Source: Oleispira sp051275515 (lineage in GTDB: Bacteria; Pseudomonadota; Gammaproteobacteria; Pseudomonadales; Oceanobacteraceae). From it: 64,000 nt of DNA. The notes below the pieces were generated by a model. That model did not search any database. It was not told the DNA's origin and was given only the letters and a program-made list of their open reading frames with translations. The stretch spans positions 7,362 through 71,361 of the forward strand of contig JBNMOT010000003.1 of the NCBI GenBank assembly GCA_051275515.1, in the 5' to 3' direction. The position numbers and the translations under genes are program-made. Positions 46,755-53,484 of this stretch are shown here, piece by piece. Position 1 is the first letter of the stretch; each line of letters starts with the position of its first letter.

Positions 46755-47129
46755 AGGTTTATGAGTGGTAAAGCGCTAACAACTCTGCCAAAGAAAGAAC
46801 ACCGAGCTGGTGCTGATTGGCTGACGAATCGCCGTCATGTGGCCTTCGCCACCGGTAACATTCCGTGTACTCCCGGCATGCAATTTAAAACTTCAGAAGG
46901 ATGGCCAGGCTGTAAAAAATTAATGTCTTCTTGGCTAATTTGGCTGGTACTGGCAGATGTCTCAGACTTTAATGCTGCGGCGAGCGTCAAGAAGGAAAGA
47001 GTATCGCGGCAATGGCGAATACTAAAGGCGGCTTAGCGGTGACAATGTAATTAACATCAGCAGCAATAACATTGATGCTCGCGAACGCGATGAAAACAGA
47101 AAGATATTTCATCTATGAACTCAACCTAT
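46755..47129. other. region with no convincing gene; possible decayed minus-strand ORF
   Basis: No recognisable gene. On the minus strand an ATG at 47112 opens a 41-codon frame ending at 46987; its start (MKYLSVFIAFASINVIAAD) looks like a signal peptide. Another minus frame then runs on with LKSETSASTSQISQED, as if a small secreted protein gene had been frameshifted. Homology is unknown. Confidence 0.3.
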
Positions 47130-47181
47130 TATTAACGCTGAAAAATAAGAGGCGCTGAAATCGTCGGCTTGCTTGTTTTGA
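47130..47181 (-). other. weak attC-like site after the truncated cassette
   Basis: On the minus strand AAAAC (part of TCAAAAC, 47175-47181) and GTTAATA (47130-47136) bracket AAGCAAGCC...CAGC. The outer boxes pair poorly and the interior fold is weak, so this is only a candidate end of the array. Confidence 0.25.
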
Positions 47182-47194
47182 TAGGTTTTAGTAT

Positions 47195-47401
47195 TTAGTA
47201 AGGAAAGGGTTCAATTCTTTCAATTTCATAATCCTTTAGTTTAAAGTCCTTATCAAGAGTGACAACAAGTCCATCACCGCCTAAATTTAAGTCTTTTGGA
47301 CCAACATAGACCTCATAACCATCTTTTAGCTTTGTGATGGTCACAGTATTGTATCGGATATCAATCTTATCGCTTAAAAGCCCTTTAGGAAGGCTAGCAG
47401 C
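47195..47401 (-). pseudogene. 5'-truncated cassette gene
   Basis: An open frame ends at the TAA at 47195 and encodes about 68 residues including KIDIRYNTVTITKLKDGYEV, LGGDGLVVTLDKDFKLKDYE and a final RIEPFPY. Its amino-acid composition looks truly coding. The frame opens exactly at the right box of the preceding attC-like site (GTTAGGC, 47400-47406) and has no ATG, so the 5' part was probably lost by deletion or aberrant recombination. I do not recognise the family. It is too short for the usual ORF size cutoffs because it lacks a start. Confidence 0.6.
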
Positions 47402-47489
47402 CTAACGTTCTGCATCGCCGGCCGTAATACTAAACGAAGGCATTTTTTGAGCCCAAGTACATGAGATTGCGGTGTAATTACCGTTCGAT
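47400..47489 (-). other. putative attC site after the 92-residue membrane protein gene
   Basis: The right box GTTAGGC (47400-47406, minus strand) fits GTTRRRY exactly. A left box candidate ATCGAAC (47483-47489) begins 15 bases after the stop of the 92-codon gene. GGTAATTAC and GTATTACGG can pair inside it. The arms are asymmetric, so this is less certain than its neighbours. Confidence 0.45.
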
Positions 47490-47504
47490 CAAATTGGTTT
47501 TTCT

Positions 47505-47783
47505 TTAAAATATATTTGATGCTAGATAGAGCATGATACACATACCTGCGATAAGGGTTAAATTCAAACATAAACTGATAATATTTATCGGAATACTCCC
47601 CACATCAAACCATAATAAAAATCCTGATATTAGAGCCCCCATAATGCAACAACTCAATGCTAACGGACCATCTATCTTCAAATCGCTAAAAGGACGGAGC
47701 ACTTCAAAAAAAAGTAAGACTCCTACTAGAAAACAAAGGATTGAAATCGATGATAAAAAGTAATCGTATATATTAATGTTCAT
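47505..47783 (-). CDS. small three-helix membrane protein (cassette gene)
   Basis: I do not recognise this 92-residue protein. It is largely hydrophobic, with three predicted helices: LSSISILCFLVGVLLFF (residues about 10-27), LALSCCIMGALISGFLLWF, and ISLCLNLTLIAGMCIMLYLA. Start ATG 47783 is 37 bases after the right box of the attC at 47821-47827, and an attC-like site follows the stop. Small integral-membrane proteins of unknown function are common in cassette arrays. There is no strong ribosome site (AAGAAA), so expression may be weak. Confidence 0.6.
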   Translation of the reverse strand: MNINIYDYFLSSISILCFLVGVLLFFEVLRPFSDLKIDGPLALSCCIMGALISGFLLWFDVGSIPINIISLCLNLTLIAGMCIMLYLASNIF

Positions 47784-47820
47784 AACGTAGATTTCTTGTG
47801 ATTACACAGTGTCCATATAT

Positions 47821-47904
47821 AGCTAACGCCGCCATTTGCTGAAGGCAACTAATGGGCGGGTTTTGGCCCAGCAGTTGACGTTCAGTAACATTGATTTGTT
47901 AGGC
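47821..47904 (-). other. attC recombination site (clear)
   Basis: This 84-base site reads GCCTAAC (left box, 47898-47904, fits RYYYAAC) to GTTAGCT (right box, 47821-47827) on the minus strand. CAACTGCTGGGC (47866-47877) pairs with GCCCATTAGTTG (47846-47857) at 10-11 of 12 positions; TTACTGAACG pairs imperfectly with CTTCAGCAA outside it. The DoxX stop codon TAA lies in the left box. This is the classic folding of an attC site. Confidence 0.8.
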
Positions 47905-48270
47905 TTTATCTACACCCCAAATTCCAGCACCACGTGAGGCGATCAGCAAGAAACCAAAACAAAACATTGTTGCCAGCTCGCCTCCATTTGTAATAGGAAA
48001 GATGTCTTTTAATCCATGACCCATCCAGTAAGCGGCCGCCATCGTGCCACTTGCAATGAATGCTACAGGGCGGGTGAACAAACCAACCATAATAAGAAGA
48101 CCCGCGACCAACTCAATTGCACCCGCCGCATATAACAGAGGATTGAGTGGCCAAGGGAACTCTAGAGGGAAATTGAAAAACTTTTGTGTACCATGCCATA
48201 TAAATAAAAATCCAGTTACTATTCTGAAAGTAGCATAGATTTGTTCTTGAAAATTATCTAAAAACTTCAT
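47899..48270 (-). CDS. DoxX family membrane protein (cassette gene)
   Basis: This 123-residue DoxX/DoxD-like membrane protein has four hydrophobic helices. Signature parts are FRIVTGFLFIWHGTQKFF, GAIELVAGLLIMVGLFTRPVAF, and MFCFGFLLIASRGAGIWGVD. The family occurs in quinone and thiosulfate oxidation systems but most members are uncharacterised. GGAG lies seven bases before ATG 48270. Its stop codon lies within the left box of the attC at 47821-47904, the tight gene-attC junction of a cassette. It is preceded by a 360-base region that may hold its own promoter. Confidence 0.85.
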   Translation of the reverse strand: MKFLDNFQEQIYATFRIVTGFLFIWHGTQKFFNFPLEFPWPLNPLLYAAGAIELVAGLLIMVGLFTRPVAFIASGTMAAAYWMGHGLKDIFPITNGGELATMFCFGFLLIASRGAGIWGVDKA

Positions 48271-48631
48271 GTCATTACTCCGGTTTAATTCATGGGTTTT
48301 ATTTTATCATTACTGAACTAAAGCACCTGTCCCTGCTAATGATTTCAATAACAGTATAAGCACCTATCGCACATGTCAATTTGATATCAAATCAAGATCA
48401 ATGTCGCTTAAACAGGCATGTATTTAACACAGAAGTATTTCTTTTATTTATCAATGACTTAATAATTAAGACTGAGAAGTGATGTGCGAACAGAATTTAT
48501 TATCGAAAGGTGTTCTATTACGACAGGCGTTGCTTAAAGAGTTTTCATACTAGCTGGCCCCACAATATGACGAACATTTTTCTAAAAAAACGCCGCCTTC
48601 ACAGATAATGTATTGTTATCTTTTCGCTTTT
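48271..48631. other. 360-base gap between SDR and DoxX cassettes
   Basis: No ORF of note. A box AGATAAC (48615-48621, minus) lies 10 bases after the SDR stop, and a degenerate GTTTTTT (48585-48591) can pair with it at six of seven positions, but the interior does not fold well. A decayed attC and a gene-less or promoter-bearing cassette are possible; nothing here is firm. Confidence 0.3.
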
Positions 48632-49534
48632 TCACGGGTAGGTAACGCCTGTATATTCTTGTGCTTCATTCCAAAGTCTATTTGCTATTTCATTATCCAG
48701 AGCCGCATCGTCAATTATTGCCAACGCAGGAAACCCACTCATCTCATTTTGGCCATCAGGCCCATAATAATCTCCTGGTTGCACACCGACTTTTGTTGCT
48801 GCTGCAATCGCAGATAAACTCCCCTGCCAGGCATCCATAAAAACCATGTCTTCTAAGATTTTTGGATCAAGATGTCTTTGTAAATCGGTTTTAGTAAACC
48901 CTGGGTGGCAGGCCACAGAAAGGATAGAGTCCTTGTTAGCATTAATTCTCTTACCTAACTCTAGTGCAAAGATAATATTTGCCAATTTGCTTTGATAATA
49001 TTCTCTTCTCGCATCATATGGTTTCTCAATTTTAAAATTATTAAAATCAATTGATGCGCCTCTATGAGCGAGACTGCTTACCGTCACGACTCTAGAATTT
49101 GATGTGCTATTGAGCAACCCGTAAAGTAATCCTGTTAATGCAAAATGGCTTAAAAAATTAACCCCAAATTGAAGTTCAAAACGATCCTTAGTTTTTGACT
49201 CAGGTGCCATCATAACGCCAGCATTATTTACCAGAATATCTAATCGATTATGTTTACTCTTGATAGATTCAGAGAAACTTCGCACCGATTTCAAACTTGC
49301 CAAATCTACAACGCCTGCTTCGACAGTTCCAGGTAGATTTTCTTTCTCAATTAATTTGATGGCTGTTTTTATTTTACCTTCATTTCTGCCAGCCAGAATC
49401 ACATCTGCACCAGCACTTGCAAAGGCAAGTGCTGCATAAAAACCGATCCCAGAATTCGCCCCGGTTATCAATACGGTTTTACCCTTTTGACTGTCCAGAT
49501 TGTTGGTTATCCAATCTTTAAATTGTATATTCAT
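48632..49534 (-). CDS. short-chain dehydrogenase/reductase (retinol dehydrogenase-like, cassette gene)
   Basis: This is a 300-residue classical SDR. The Rossmann glycine motif is VLITGANSGIGFYAALAFA, the NAG motif is ILVNNAGVMMAPES, and the catalytic triad is in VTVSSLAHRG (Ser) and YYQSKLANIIFALEL (Tyr-x-x-x-Lys). It resembles retinol dehydrogenase/oxidoreductases of broad substrate range. I place the start at ATG 49534, with GAGAGGA about eight bases upstream; a TTG eight codons earlier lies only four bases from the preceding attC box and lacks a ribosome site. Confidence 0.9.
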   Translation of the reverse strand: MNIQFKDWITNNLDSQKGKTVLITGANSGIGFYAALAFASAGADVILAGRNEGKIKTAIKLIEKENLPGTVEAGVVDLASLKSVRSFSESIKSKHNRLDILVNNAGVMMAPESKTKDRFELQFGVNFLSHFALTGLLYGLLNSTSNSRVVTVSSLAHRGASIDFNNFKIEKPYDARREYYQSKLANIIFALELGKRINANKDSILSVACHPGFTKTDLQRHLDPKILEDMVFMDAWQGSLSAIAAATKVGVQPGDYYGPDGQNEMSGFPALAIIDDAALDNEIANRLWNEAQEYTGVTYP

Positions 49535-49561
49535 GCTTGATTTCCTCTCATGTTTCAAGAC

Positions 49562-49609
49562 CGATAACGCCTCAGGTGCGATAGTGTTCAGTGCCTTGAC
49601 TTGTTAAAG
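49562..49609 (-). other. short attC-like site after the peroxiredoxin gene
   Basis: On the minus strand CTTTAAC (49603-49609) directly abuts the peroxiredoxin stop and GTTATCG (49562-49568) closes the site, with AAC/GTT intact. TCAAGG and CCTGA pair with one extra unpaired A, a feature of attC arms. At 48 bases it is shorter than usual sites. Confidence 0.5.
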
Positions 49610-50164
49610 CTATTGCTGATTTAAATACGCAATAACTTGGTTAGCATTTTCATTAGGTGGAAAGACAGGGTAAAACACCTTTTGAATAACACCACTGTAA
49701 GCAACCAAAGTGATTCGCTTAGATAAAACCATACCTTCTACTTCTAAGGTGGGCAAAGATAATTTATGGATAAATTCTAGATTTCCATCACTAACTAATG
49801 AAAATGGTAAATGTAAACGCTTAGCTGCTTCTTTTTGGTAATCAGTTGTTTGAGTACTTAGACCAAACACTACTGCATTTAATTTTTTTAATTCTTCATG
49901 GTGATCTCTGAATGAGCAGGATTGTGGTGTGCAACCTCGCGCACCAGGAATTTGATCCCAGCCATCTGGGAGTTCTGTATCTGGACGACCAGTCATTGGA
50001 TAAATATAAATTACGACATAGCCTGACAGATTAGCGAAATTAACTTGATCATGATTTGTTGTAGCTAAAGCCAAATTAGGAAGATGCATATCTGATAGAT
50101 GATCGCACGCTCCATCATCTATTGGTTTTGGTAAATTTTGAGGTAACTCATTTAGTAATGTCAC
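49610..50164 (-). CDS. peroxiredoxin / AhpC-TSA family protein (cassette gene)
   Basis: This 184-residue thioredoxin-fold protein resembles peroxiredoxins of the PGARGCTPQSC type, in which the Cys pair is in PGARGCTPQSCSFRDHHEEL. The strand VVIYIYPMTGRPDTELP replaces the ordinary peroxidatic PxxxTxxC, so the reactive Cys is probably one of the CTPQSC pair. It would reduce peroxides or act in redox repair. Translation starts at GTG 50164 with AAAGGA eight bases upstream and 16 bases after an attC right box. Its stop abuts the next attC left box. Confidence 0.85.
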   Translation of the reverse strand: MTLLNELPQNLPKPIDDGACDHLSDMHLPNLALATTNHDQVNFANLSGYVVIYIYPMTGRPDTELPDGWDQIPGARGCTPQSCSFRDHHEELKKLNAVVFGLSTQTTDYQKEAAKRLHLPFSLVSDGNLEFIHKLSLPTLEVEGMVLSKRITLVAYSGVIQKVFYPVFPPNENANQVIAYLNQQ

Positions 50165-50180
50165 TATAATTCCTTTTAGA

Positions 50181-50282
50181 GTTTAACGCCCCCAATAATA
50201 GGCTAAAAATTGTTTGCTAAAATGTGTAGCGAAGCGAAACCGAGAAAACTGTTTTTAGTCCTGCTTTATTGGCTTGTTATAT
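50181..50282 (-). other. attC recombination site (clear)
   Basis: This 102-base palindrome runs from ATATAAC (50276-50282) to GTTAAAC (50181-50187, fits GTTRRRY) on the minus strand. CCAATAA/TTATTGG (50266-50272 with 50192-50198) and CTAAAAACAGTTT/AAACAATTTTTAG (50246-50258 with 50203-50215) form a long stem with a two-base internal mismatch. The DUF1287 stop lies inside it. Confidence 0.75.
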
Positions 50283-50863
50283 TTCGTTGGCTCATATCTA
50301 TAATGGCCAGTAATTTTATAATCAAAAATCATGTCATCAATTTTAGGCCCTCGCCCGATATTATGAACAATCATTGGGTTACCTGAAACGGGATCGACCT
50401 GATCTATTACCATACCAATATGAGGCAAGTTACCAGGTAACACCCAAGTAACTATGTCACCAACAGAGTAATCCGTCTTATTGTTACTGATTTTTAAATC
50501 TTCACCATGTCTTTTAAAGAAGGTTTGTAAATTTGGAACTCTACGATGATCTATGTTCTTGTCTGTTGAATTTAGCCCCCAAATTCTTTTAGAAGGATAA
50601 AGTAAAAAATTAGACTTCATATCTTTATGAACTAGCTTTTGTAAATCAGTACCTAATTTCCGATAGGCTCTGATTATAACGTCCGTGCAAACACCTATAT
50701 TTTGCGGAACGTCACCATTGGGATAAGCAAGTAATATATAAGACCCATCATAAGTAATGTTATGAGTTGTTCTTTCAACCAAGCTTTTAACAATGTCTTG
50801 ATTAAATTCTGAAGCATTAAGAGCAGAGCTTAGAAATAATAGAAGAAGTGTATATTTGCTCAT
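50255..50863 (-). CDS. DUF1287 family secreted protein (cassette gene)
   Basis: This 202-residue protein has a signal peptide (MSKYTLLLLFLSSALNA) and a DUF1287 domain, an NlpC/P60-like fold family of unknown function. Family blocks are QDIVKSLVERTTHNITYDGSY, QNIGVCTDVIIRAYRKLGTDLQ and VTWVLPGNLPHIGMVIDQV, with the Cys and His of a likely catalytic pair. I start at ATG 50863, five bases after AAGGA; ATG 50869 is too close to the ribosome site. It lies 14 bases after the right box of the attC at 50878. Visibly A+T-rich. Confidence 0.85.
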   Translation of the reverse strand: MSKYTLLLLFLSSALNASEFNQDIVKSLVERTTHNITYDGSYILLAYPNGDVPQNIGVCTDVIIRAYRKLGTDLQKLVHKDMKSNFLLYPSKRIWGLNSTDKNIDHRRVPNLQTFFKRHGEDLKISNNKTDYSVGDIVTWVLPGNLPHIGMVIDQVDPVSGNPMIVHNIGRGPKIDDMIFDYKITGHYRYEPTKYNKPIKQD

Positions 50864-50877
50864 TACCATCCTTAGAA

Positions 50878-50919
50878 AGATAACGCTTGCCCAAGCCCTA
50901 TTGCTTGCGCTTGTTATGT
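50878..50919 (-). other. short attC-like site after the frameshifted gene
   Basis: On the minus strand ACATAAC (50913-50919) and GTTATCT (50878-50884) pair at six of seven bases; CAAGC and GCTTG form an inner stem over AATAGG. At 42 bases it is very short for attC, but the box and arm order is right and the stop codon of the preceding frame lies within the left box. Confidence 0.5.
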
Positions 50920-51176
50920 GTTTTTCTTGATAAGCTTAAATTTCGCATATTTATATATTACTAATATGGAAATCCCCCATGCCATTGCTTTAAAGAGGCA
51001 ATAAAAGAGAACCAAATTGGTCTCGAATGAAACGAAACCATATCTGTTAATCGAAGATTTTGAATTTCTAAATTCGTAACAGCCCCAAACAGCTGATCTC
51101 CTAGCCAAAAAAATAGAAATATAGCTGTAAAGACCCACAACAAACTATTTTTAATGCCAAGCTCTTCGAATTTCAT
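50914..51176 (-). pseudogene. small membrane protein gene with a frameshift (cassette gene)
   Basis: Two overlapping frames make one plausible gene. From ATG 51176 (GAGG six bases upstream, 15 bases after an attC-like right box) it reads KNSLLWVFTAIFLFFWLGDQ through FIASLKQWHG, then stops at 50961. The other frame continues past the run of five G at about 50973-50978 with WGISILVIYKYAKFKLIKKN and ends at 50914, inside the next attC left box. A one-base slip in the G-run would give a protein of about 87 residues with two helices. It could be sequencing error, phase variation or decay. Confidence 0.6.
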
Positions 51177-51191
51177 TCAGACCTCATGAAC

Positions 51192-51286
51192 ACATAACAA
51201 TACGTGTATGGGAAAAATGTCGTACAACATACTATCTAGGACAAAGGTGAAAATCGATTTCCCCTTTAATCTTCAAGTCGTTAGCG
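51192..51286 (-). other. putative attC site at the upstream edge of the array
   Basis: On the minus strand CGCTAAC (51280-51286) and GTTATGT (51192-51198, fits GTTRRRY apart from one base) bracket 81 bases; GGGGAAA and TTTTTCCC can pair inside. It lies 15 bases before the frameshifted gene, as cassette junctions do, but the outer fold is not strong. Confidence 0.4.
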
Positions 51287-51430
51287 GCCCCCTATAATTC
51301 TTTTAAAACATTACAGTCTATTGCTAACAAAATCAGAAATAGGTAAAAAGACATTTGTCCCTTAGCAAATGAATAAGACGCTATATATTTCACCTAAAGC
51401 ACAAAAGCAGGCTCTTTCTGCGCTCGTTTA

Positions 51431-52528
51431 TCACTTATCAGCTAACGAATTTTCAACTCGTTTAGTAATACGCGTAGACGCATTAAGTAAACGTCCAAGC
51501 CAATACAGTCCCAGTGTAATTAAAACAACTAACATCCCTTTATGCTCCCAGCTCAACGATTCTGATTGCAGTATTAACGTATGATTAGCCGCAGCCAATA
51601 ACACAAACAGCGCTAATGCTAAGCGGTATGGATACTTCCCTGGTTTTGCATCAAATTTCACGTACGTGTCTTTGTTAAACTTTTGGCGCGGGTCTTTACT
51701 CGCAACATCGTCTGGTCGCCATCCCGTCGGCATAAACCAAATTCGGACTTTATCCCACTTACTTCCGGCCAGACGTGCATCTTTCCACATAGAATGCATC
51801 CAATCAAAATGAGCCATTACCGGATTAAAACTGGTATAGCGTTTGCGTACACCATAGATAACGTCTTCATTTTCTTCTTGATAGGTGCCAAACATACGAT
51901 CAAACACCATAAAAATGCCACCATGATTTTTATCAATGTATTGATCATTCATACCATGGTGAACGCGGTGCGCAGAAGGTGTTCCAAGAATACCCTCTAT
52001 CAGTGGTAGTTTGCCGATGGCGCGCGTATGCAGCCAGAATCCATAGAACTTATTAATTAACATTTGGGCGACGAACATTTCTGCTGAGAATCCCAATACG
52101 GCCATTATTAGATAAAAAGGCCAGTACATAAAATCTTGTAACGCGCCTTGTCTTAAACCAGCGGTTAAATTAAATTCTTCAGATTGATGATGCGGCACAT
52201 GCCCCGCCCAAAGAATATTAATTTCATGAGACTTTCTATGTGCCCAGTACCAAAGAAAATCAAAAAGCACTAAGCCAGCGATCCAAGTAATCCAGCTATT
52301 ATCGGCCAACTCAGTCAAAGAGAAGTTATCATAGATAACTATATAAAGTGCGACCAAGCCCGCTTTTATGAACACCTCTAAAGTCGTCGTAAACATTCCG
52401 CAACCAAGACAGCTCAAGCTGTTTCTCAGGTTGTATAAATCTAGGTCTTTAACATGCGAGTAAAGTGCTTCAATAAATATCAACGCAAGAAAAACAGGGA
52501 TTGCATACTGTAATAGAGTGATATTCAT
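51431..52528 (-). CDS. fatty acid hydroxylase / sterol desaturase family protein
   Basis: This 365-residue integral-membrane di-iron enzyme has the three His motifs of the family: WYWAHRKSHEINILWAGHVPHH (HxxxH and HxxHH, given in part) and SAHRVHHGMND. About five to six hydrophobic stretches lie around them, including LIFIEALYSHVK at the N-terminus and a C-terminal pair. The reaction is O2-dependent hydroxylation or desaturation of a lipid; the substrate is unknown. It is minus-strand like the cassettes, but no clear attC follows within 140 bases, so it is probably the chromosomal boundary gene. Confidence 0.88.
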   Translation of the reverse strand: MNITLLQYAIPVFLALIFIEALYSHVKDLDLYNLRNSLSCLGCGMFTTTLEVFIKAGLVALYIVIYDNFSLTELADNSWITWIAGLVLFDFLWYWAHRKSHEINILWAGHVPHHQSEEFNLTAGLRQGALQDFMYWPFYLIMAVLGFSAEMFVAQMLINKFYGFWLHTRAIGKLPLIEGILGTPSAHRVHHGMNDQYIDKNHGGIFMVFDRMFGTYQEENEDVIYGVRKRYTSFNPVMAHFDWMHSMWKDARLAGSKWDKVRIWFMPTGWRPDDVASKDPRQKFNKDTYVKFDAKPGKYPYRLALALFVLLAAANHTLILQSESLSWEHKGMLVVLITLGLYWLGRLLNASTRITKRVENSLADK

Positions 52529-52695
52529 GGTGGGCTTAGCCCCGCAAATTTTCGTCCGTTTAGTGTTTGCATCATTAAACTCGTTATTATTTTTATTGGT
52601 TTAATACAATACGTTTCTTTAGAGGTATCTGCTTGTTATATCACGTCACATAATGGTTAATTCATGACACTCCGTTCAATTTCAAGGCAACCCCG

Positions 52696-53484
52696 CTATT
52701 TCCTAACCGAATTGTATACCTGACTTATCACAAACAAACTCGCGGCAGAAACAACAATCGTTGGCCCTGTTGGCGTATCCCAAATAAACGAACATGCCAT
52801 GCCTGCACACACCGATAACATGCCGATTAAACTCGCGAGCATCGCCATTTGTTCTGGGCTTTTCGCCAAGGGTCTTGCCGCCGCTGCGGGGATAATTAAC
52901 AAGGCACTAATCAATAATACGCCGACGATCTTCATCGATATCGCGACCACCAGCGCCAGCAATAACACCAGCATGGCTTTTAAACGTTTTACGGGGTAAC
53001 CATCTATCGCGGCGAGTTCTTCACTCACGGTAGAGGCTAATAAACCGCGCCATTGCCAAATCAATAATCCAATCACCAATGAGCCACCGGCAAAGACCCA
53101 TAATAAATCGTTCTGGTTCACCGCGAGCAGGTCGCCAAATAGATAGGCCATTAGATCGATGCGCACGTTATCAAAGAAGCTTAATACCACTAAACCAATG
53201 GCTAACGAAGAATGAGACAATATTCCTAATAATGTATCCGAAGCGATGCCGGTATACTTGTCCAGCTTTAACAGAATTAACGCTAATGCAGAGCAAGAAA
53301 CGATCAACGCTAGGGTTAAATGCAAATCAAATAAAATTCCTAGCGTAATACCTAACAAAGCGCCGTGCGCTAAGGTATCGCCAAAAAAAGCCAATCGACG
53401 CCAAACCACTAAACTGCCTAAAGGTCCTGCCGTTGCGGCAACGCCTAAGCCTGCGAATAAGGGTAATAACCACCAACTAATCAT
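52696..53484 (-). CDS. znuB: zinc ABC transporter permease ZnuB
   Basis: ZnuB is the inner-membrane channel of the high-affinity zinc importer. The 262 residues are mostly hydrophobic with about eight helices, including PLGSLVVWRRLAFFGDTLAHG, SDTLLGILSHSSLAIGLVV and LISALLIIPAAAARPLAKSP, typical of ABC-3 family metal permeases. It overlaps znuC by eight bases (ATGATTAG), so the two are coupled. It is the last gene of the minus-strand zur-znuC-znuB run. Confidence 0.95.
   Translation of the reverse strand: MISWWLLPLFAGLGVAATAGPLGSLVVWRRLAFFGDTLAHGALLGITLGILFDLHLTLALIVSCSALALILLKLDKYTGIASDTLLGILSHSSLAIGLVVLSFFDNVRIDLMAYLFGDLLAVNQNDLLWVFAGGSLVIGLLIWQWRGLLASTVSEELAAIDGYPVKRLKAMLVLLLALVVAISMKIVGVLLISALLIIPAAAARPLAKSPEQMAMLASLIGMLSVCAGMACSFIWDTPTGPTIVVSAASLFVISQVYNSVRK

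Larger units (their letters stand above)
47130..51286 (-). mobile_element. integron-like gene cassette array (attC sites, no integrase in window)
   Basis: Between the GMC operon and the hydroxylase lie seven small genes or fragments on one strand, unrelated in function. Between them are palindromes with attC architecture: an RYYYAAC-like left box at or near each stop codon, pairing arms with unpaired bases, and a GTTRRRY-like right box 14-37 bases before the next start. Two sites (47821-47904 and 50181-50282) are convincing, two short ones (49562-49609 and 50878-50919) are good, and three (47130-47181, 47400-47489, 51192-51286) are tentative. No tyrosine integrase, attI or promoter Pc is in the window. 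Gene order, strand uniformity and unit structure fit a cassette cluster lacking an integrase, or the distal part of a chromosomal integron. Confidence 0.75.

Noticed and set aside
46761..47036. A 91-codon plus-strand frame after the GMC terminator
   Set aside because: No ribosome site, no recognisable motif, odd composition; it begins just after a strong terminator and is more likely chance.
47130..51286. Array read as a prophage or IS-derived island
   Set aside because: No transposase, phage gene or terminal repeat was seen; the repeated elements fit attC better.
51369..51584. A 71-codon plus-strand frame over the 3' end of the hydroxylase
   Set aside because: It is antisense to a well-supported gene and its protein has no coding-like features.
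51431..52528. Hydroxylase as an additional cassette
   Set aside because: Same strand and next to the array, but no convincing attC lies within 140 bases of its stop, and the protein is longer than typical cassettes; left as boundary gene.
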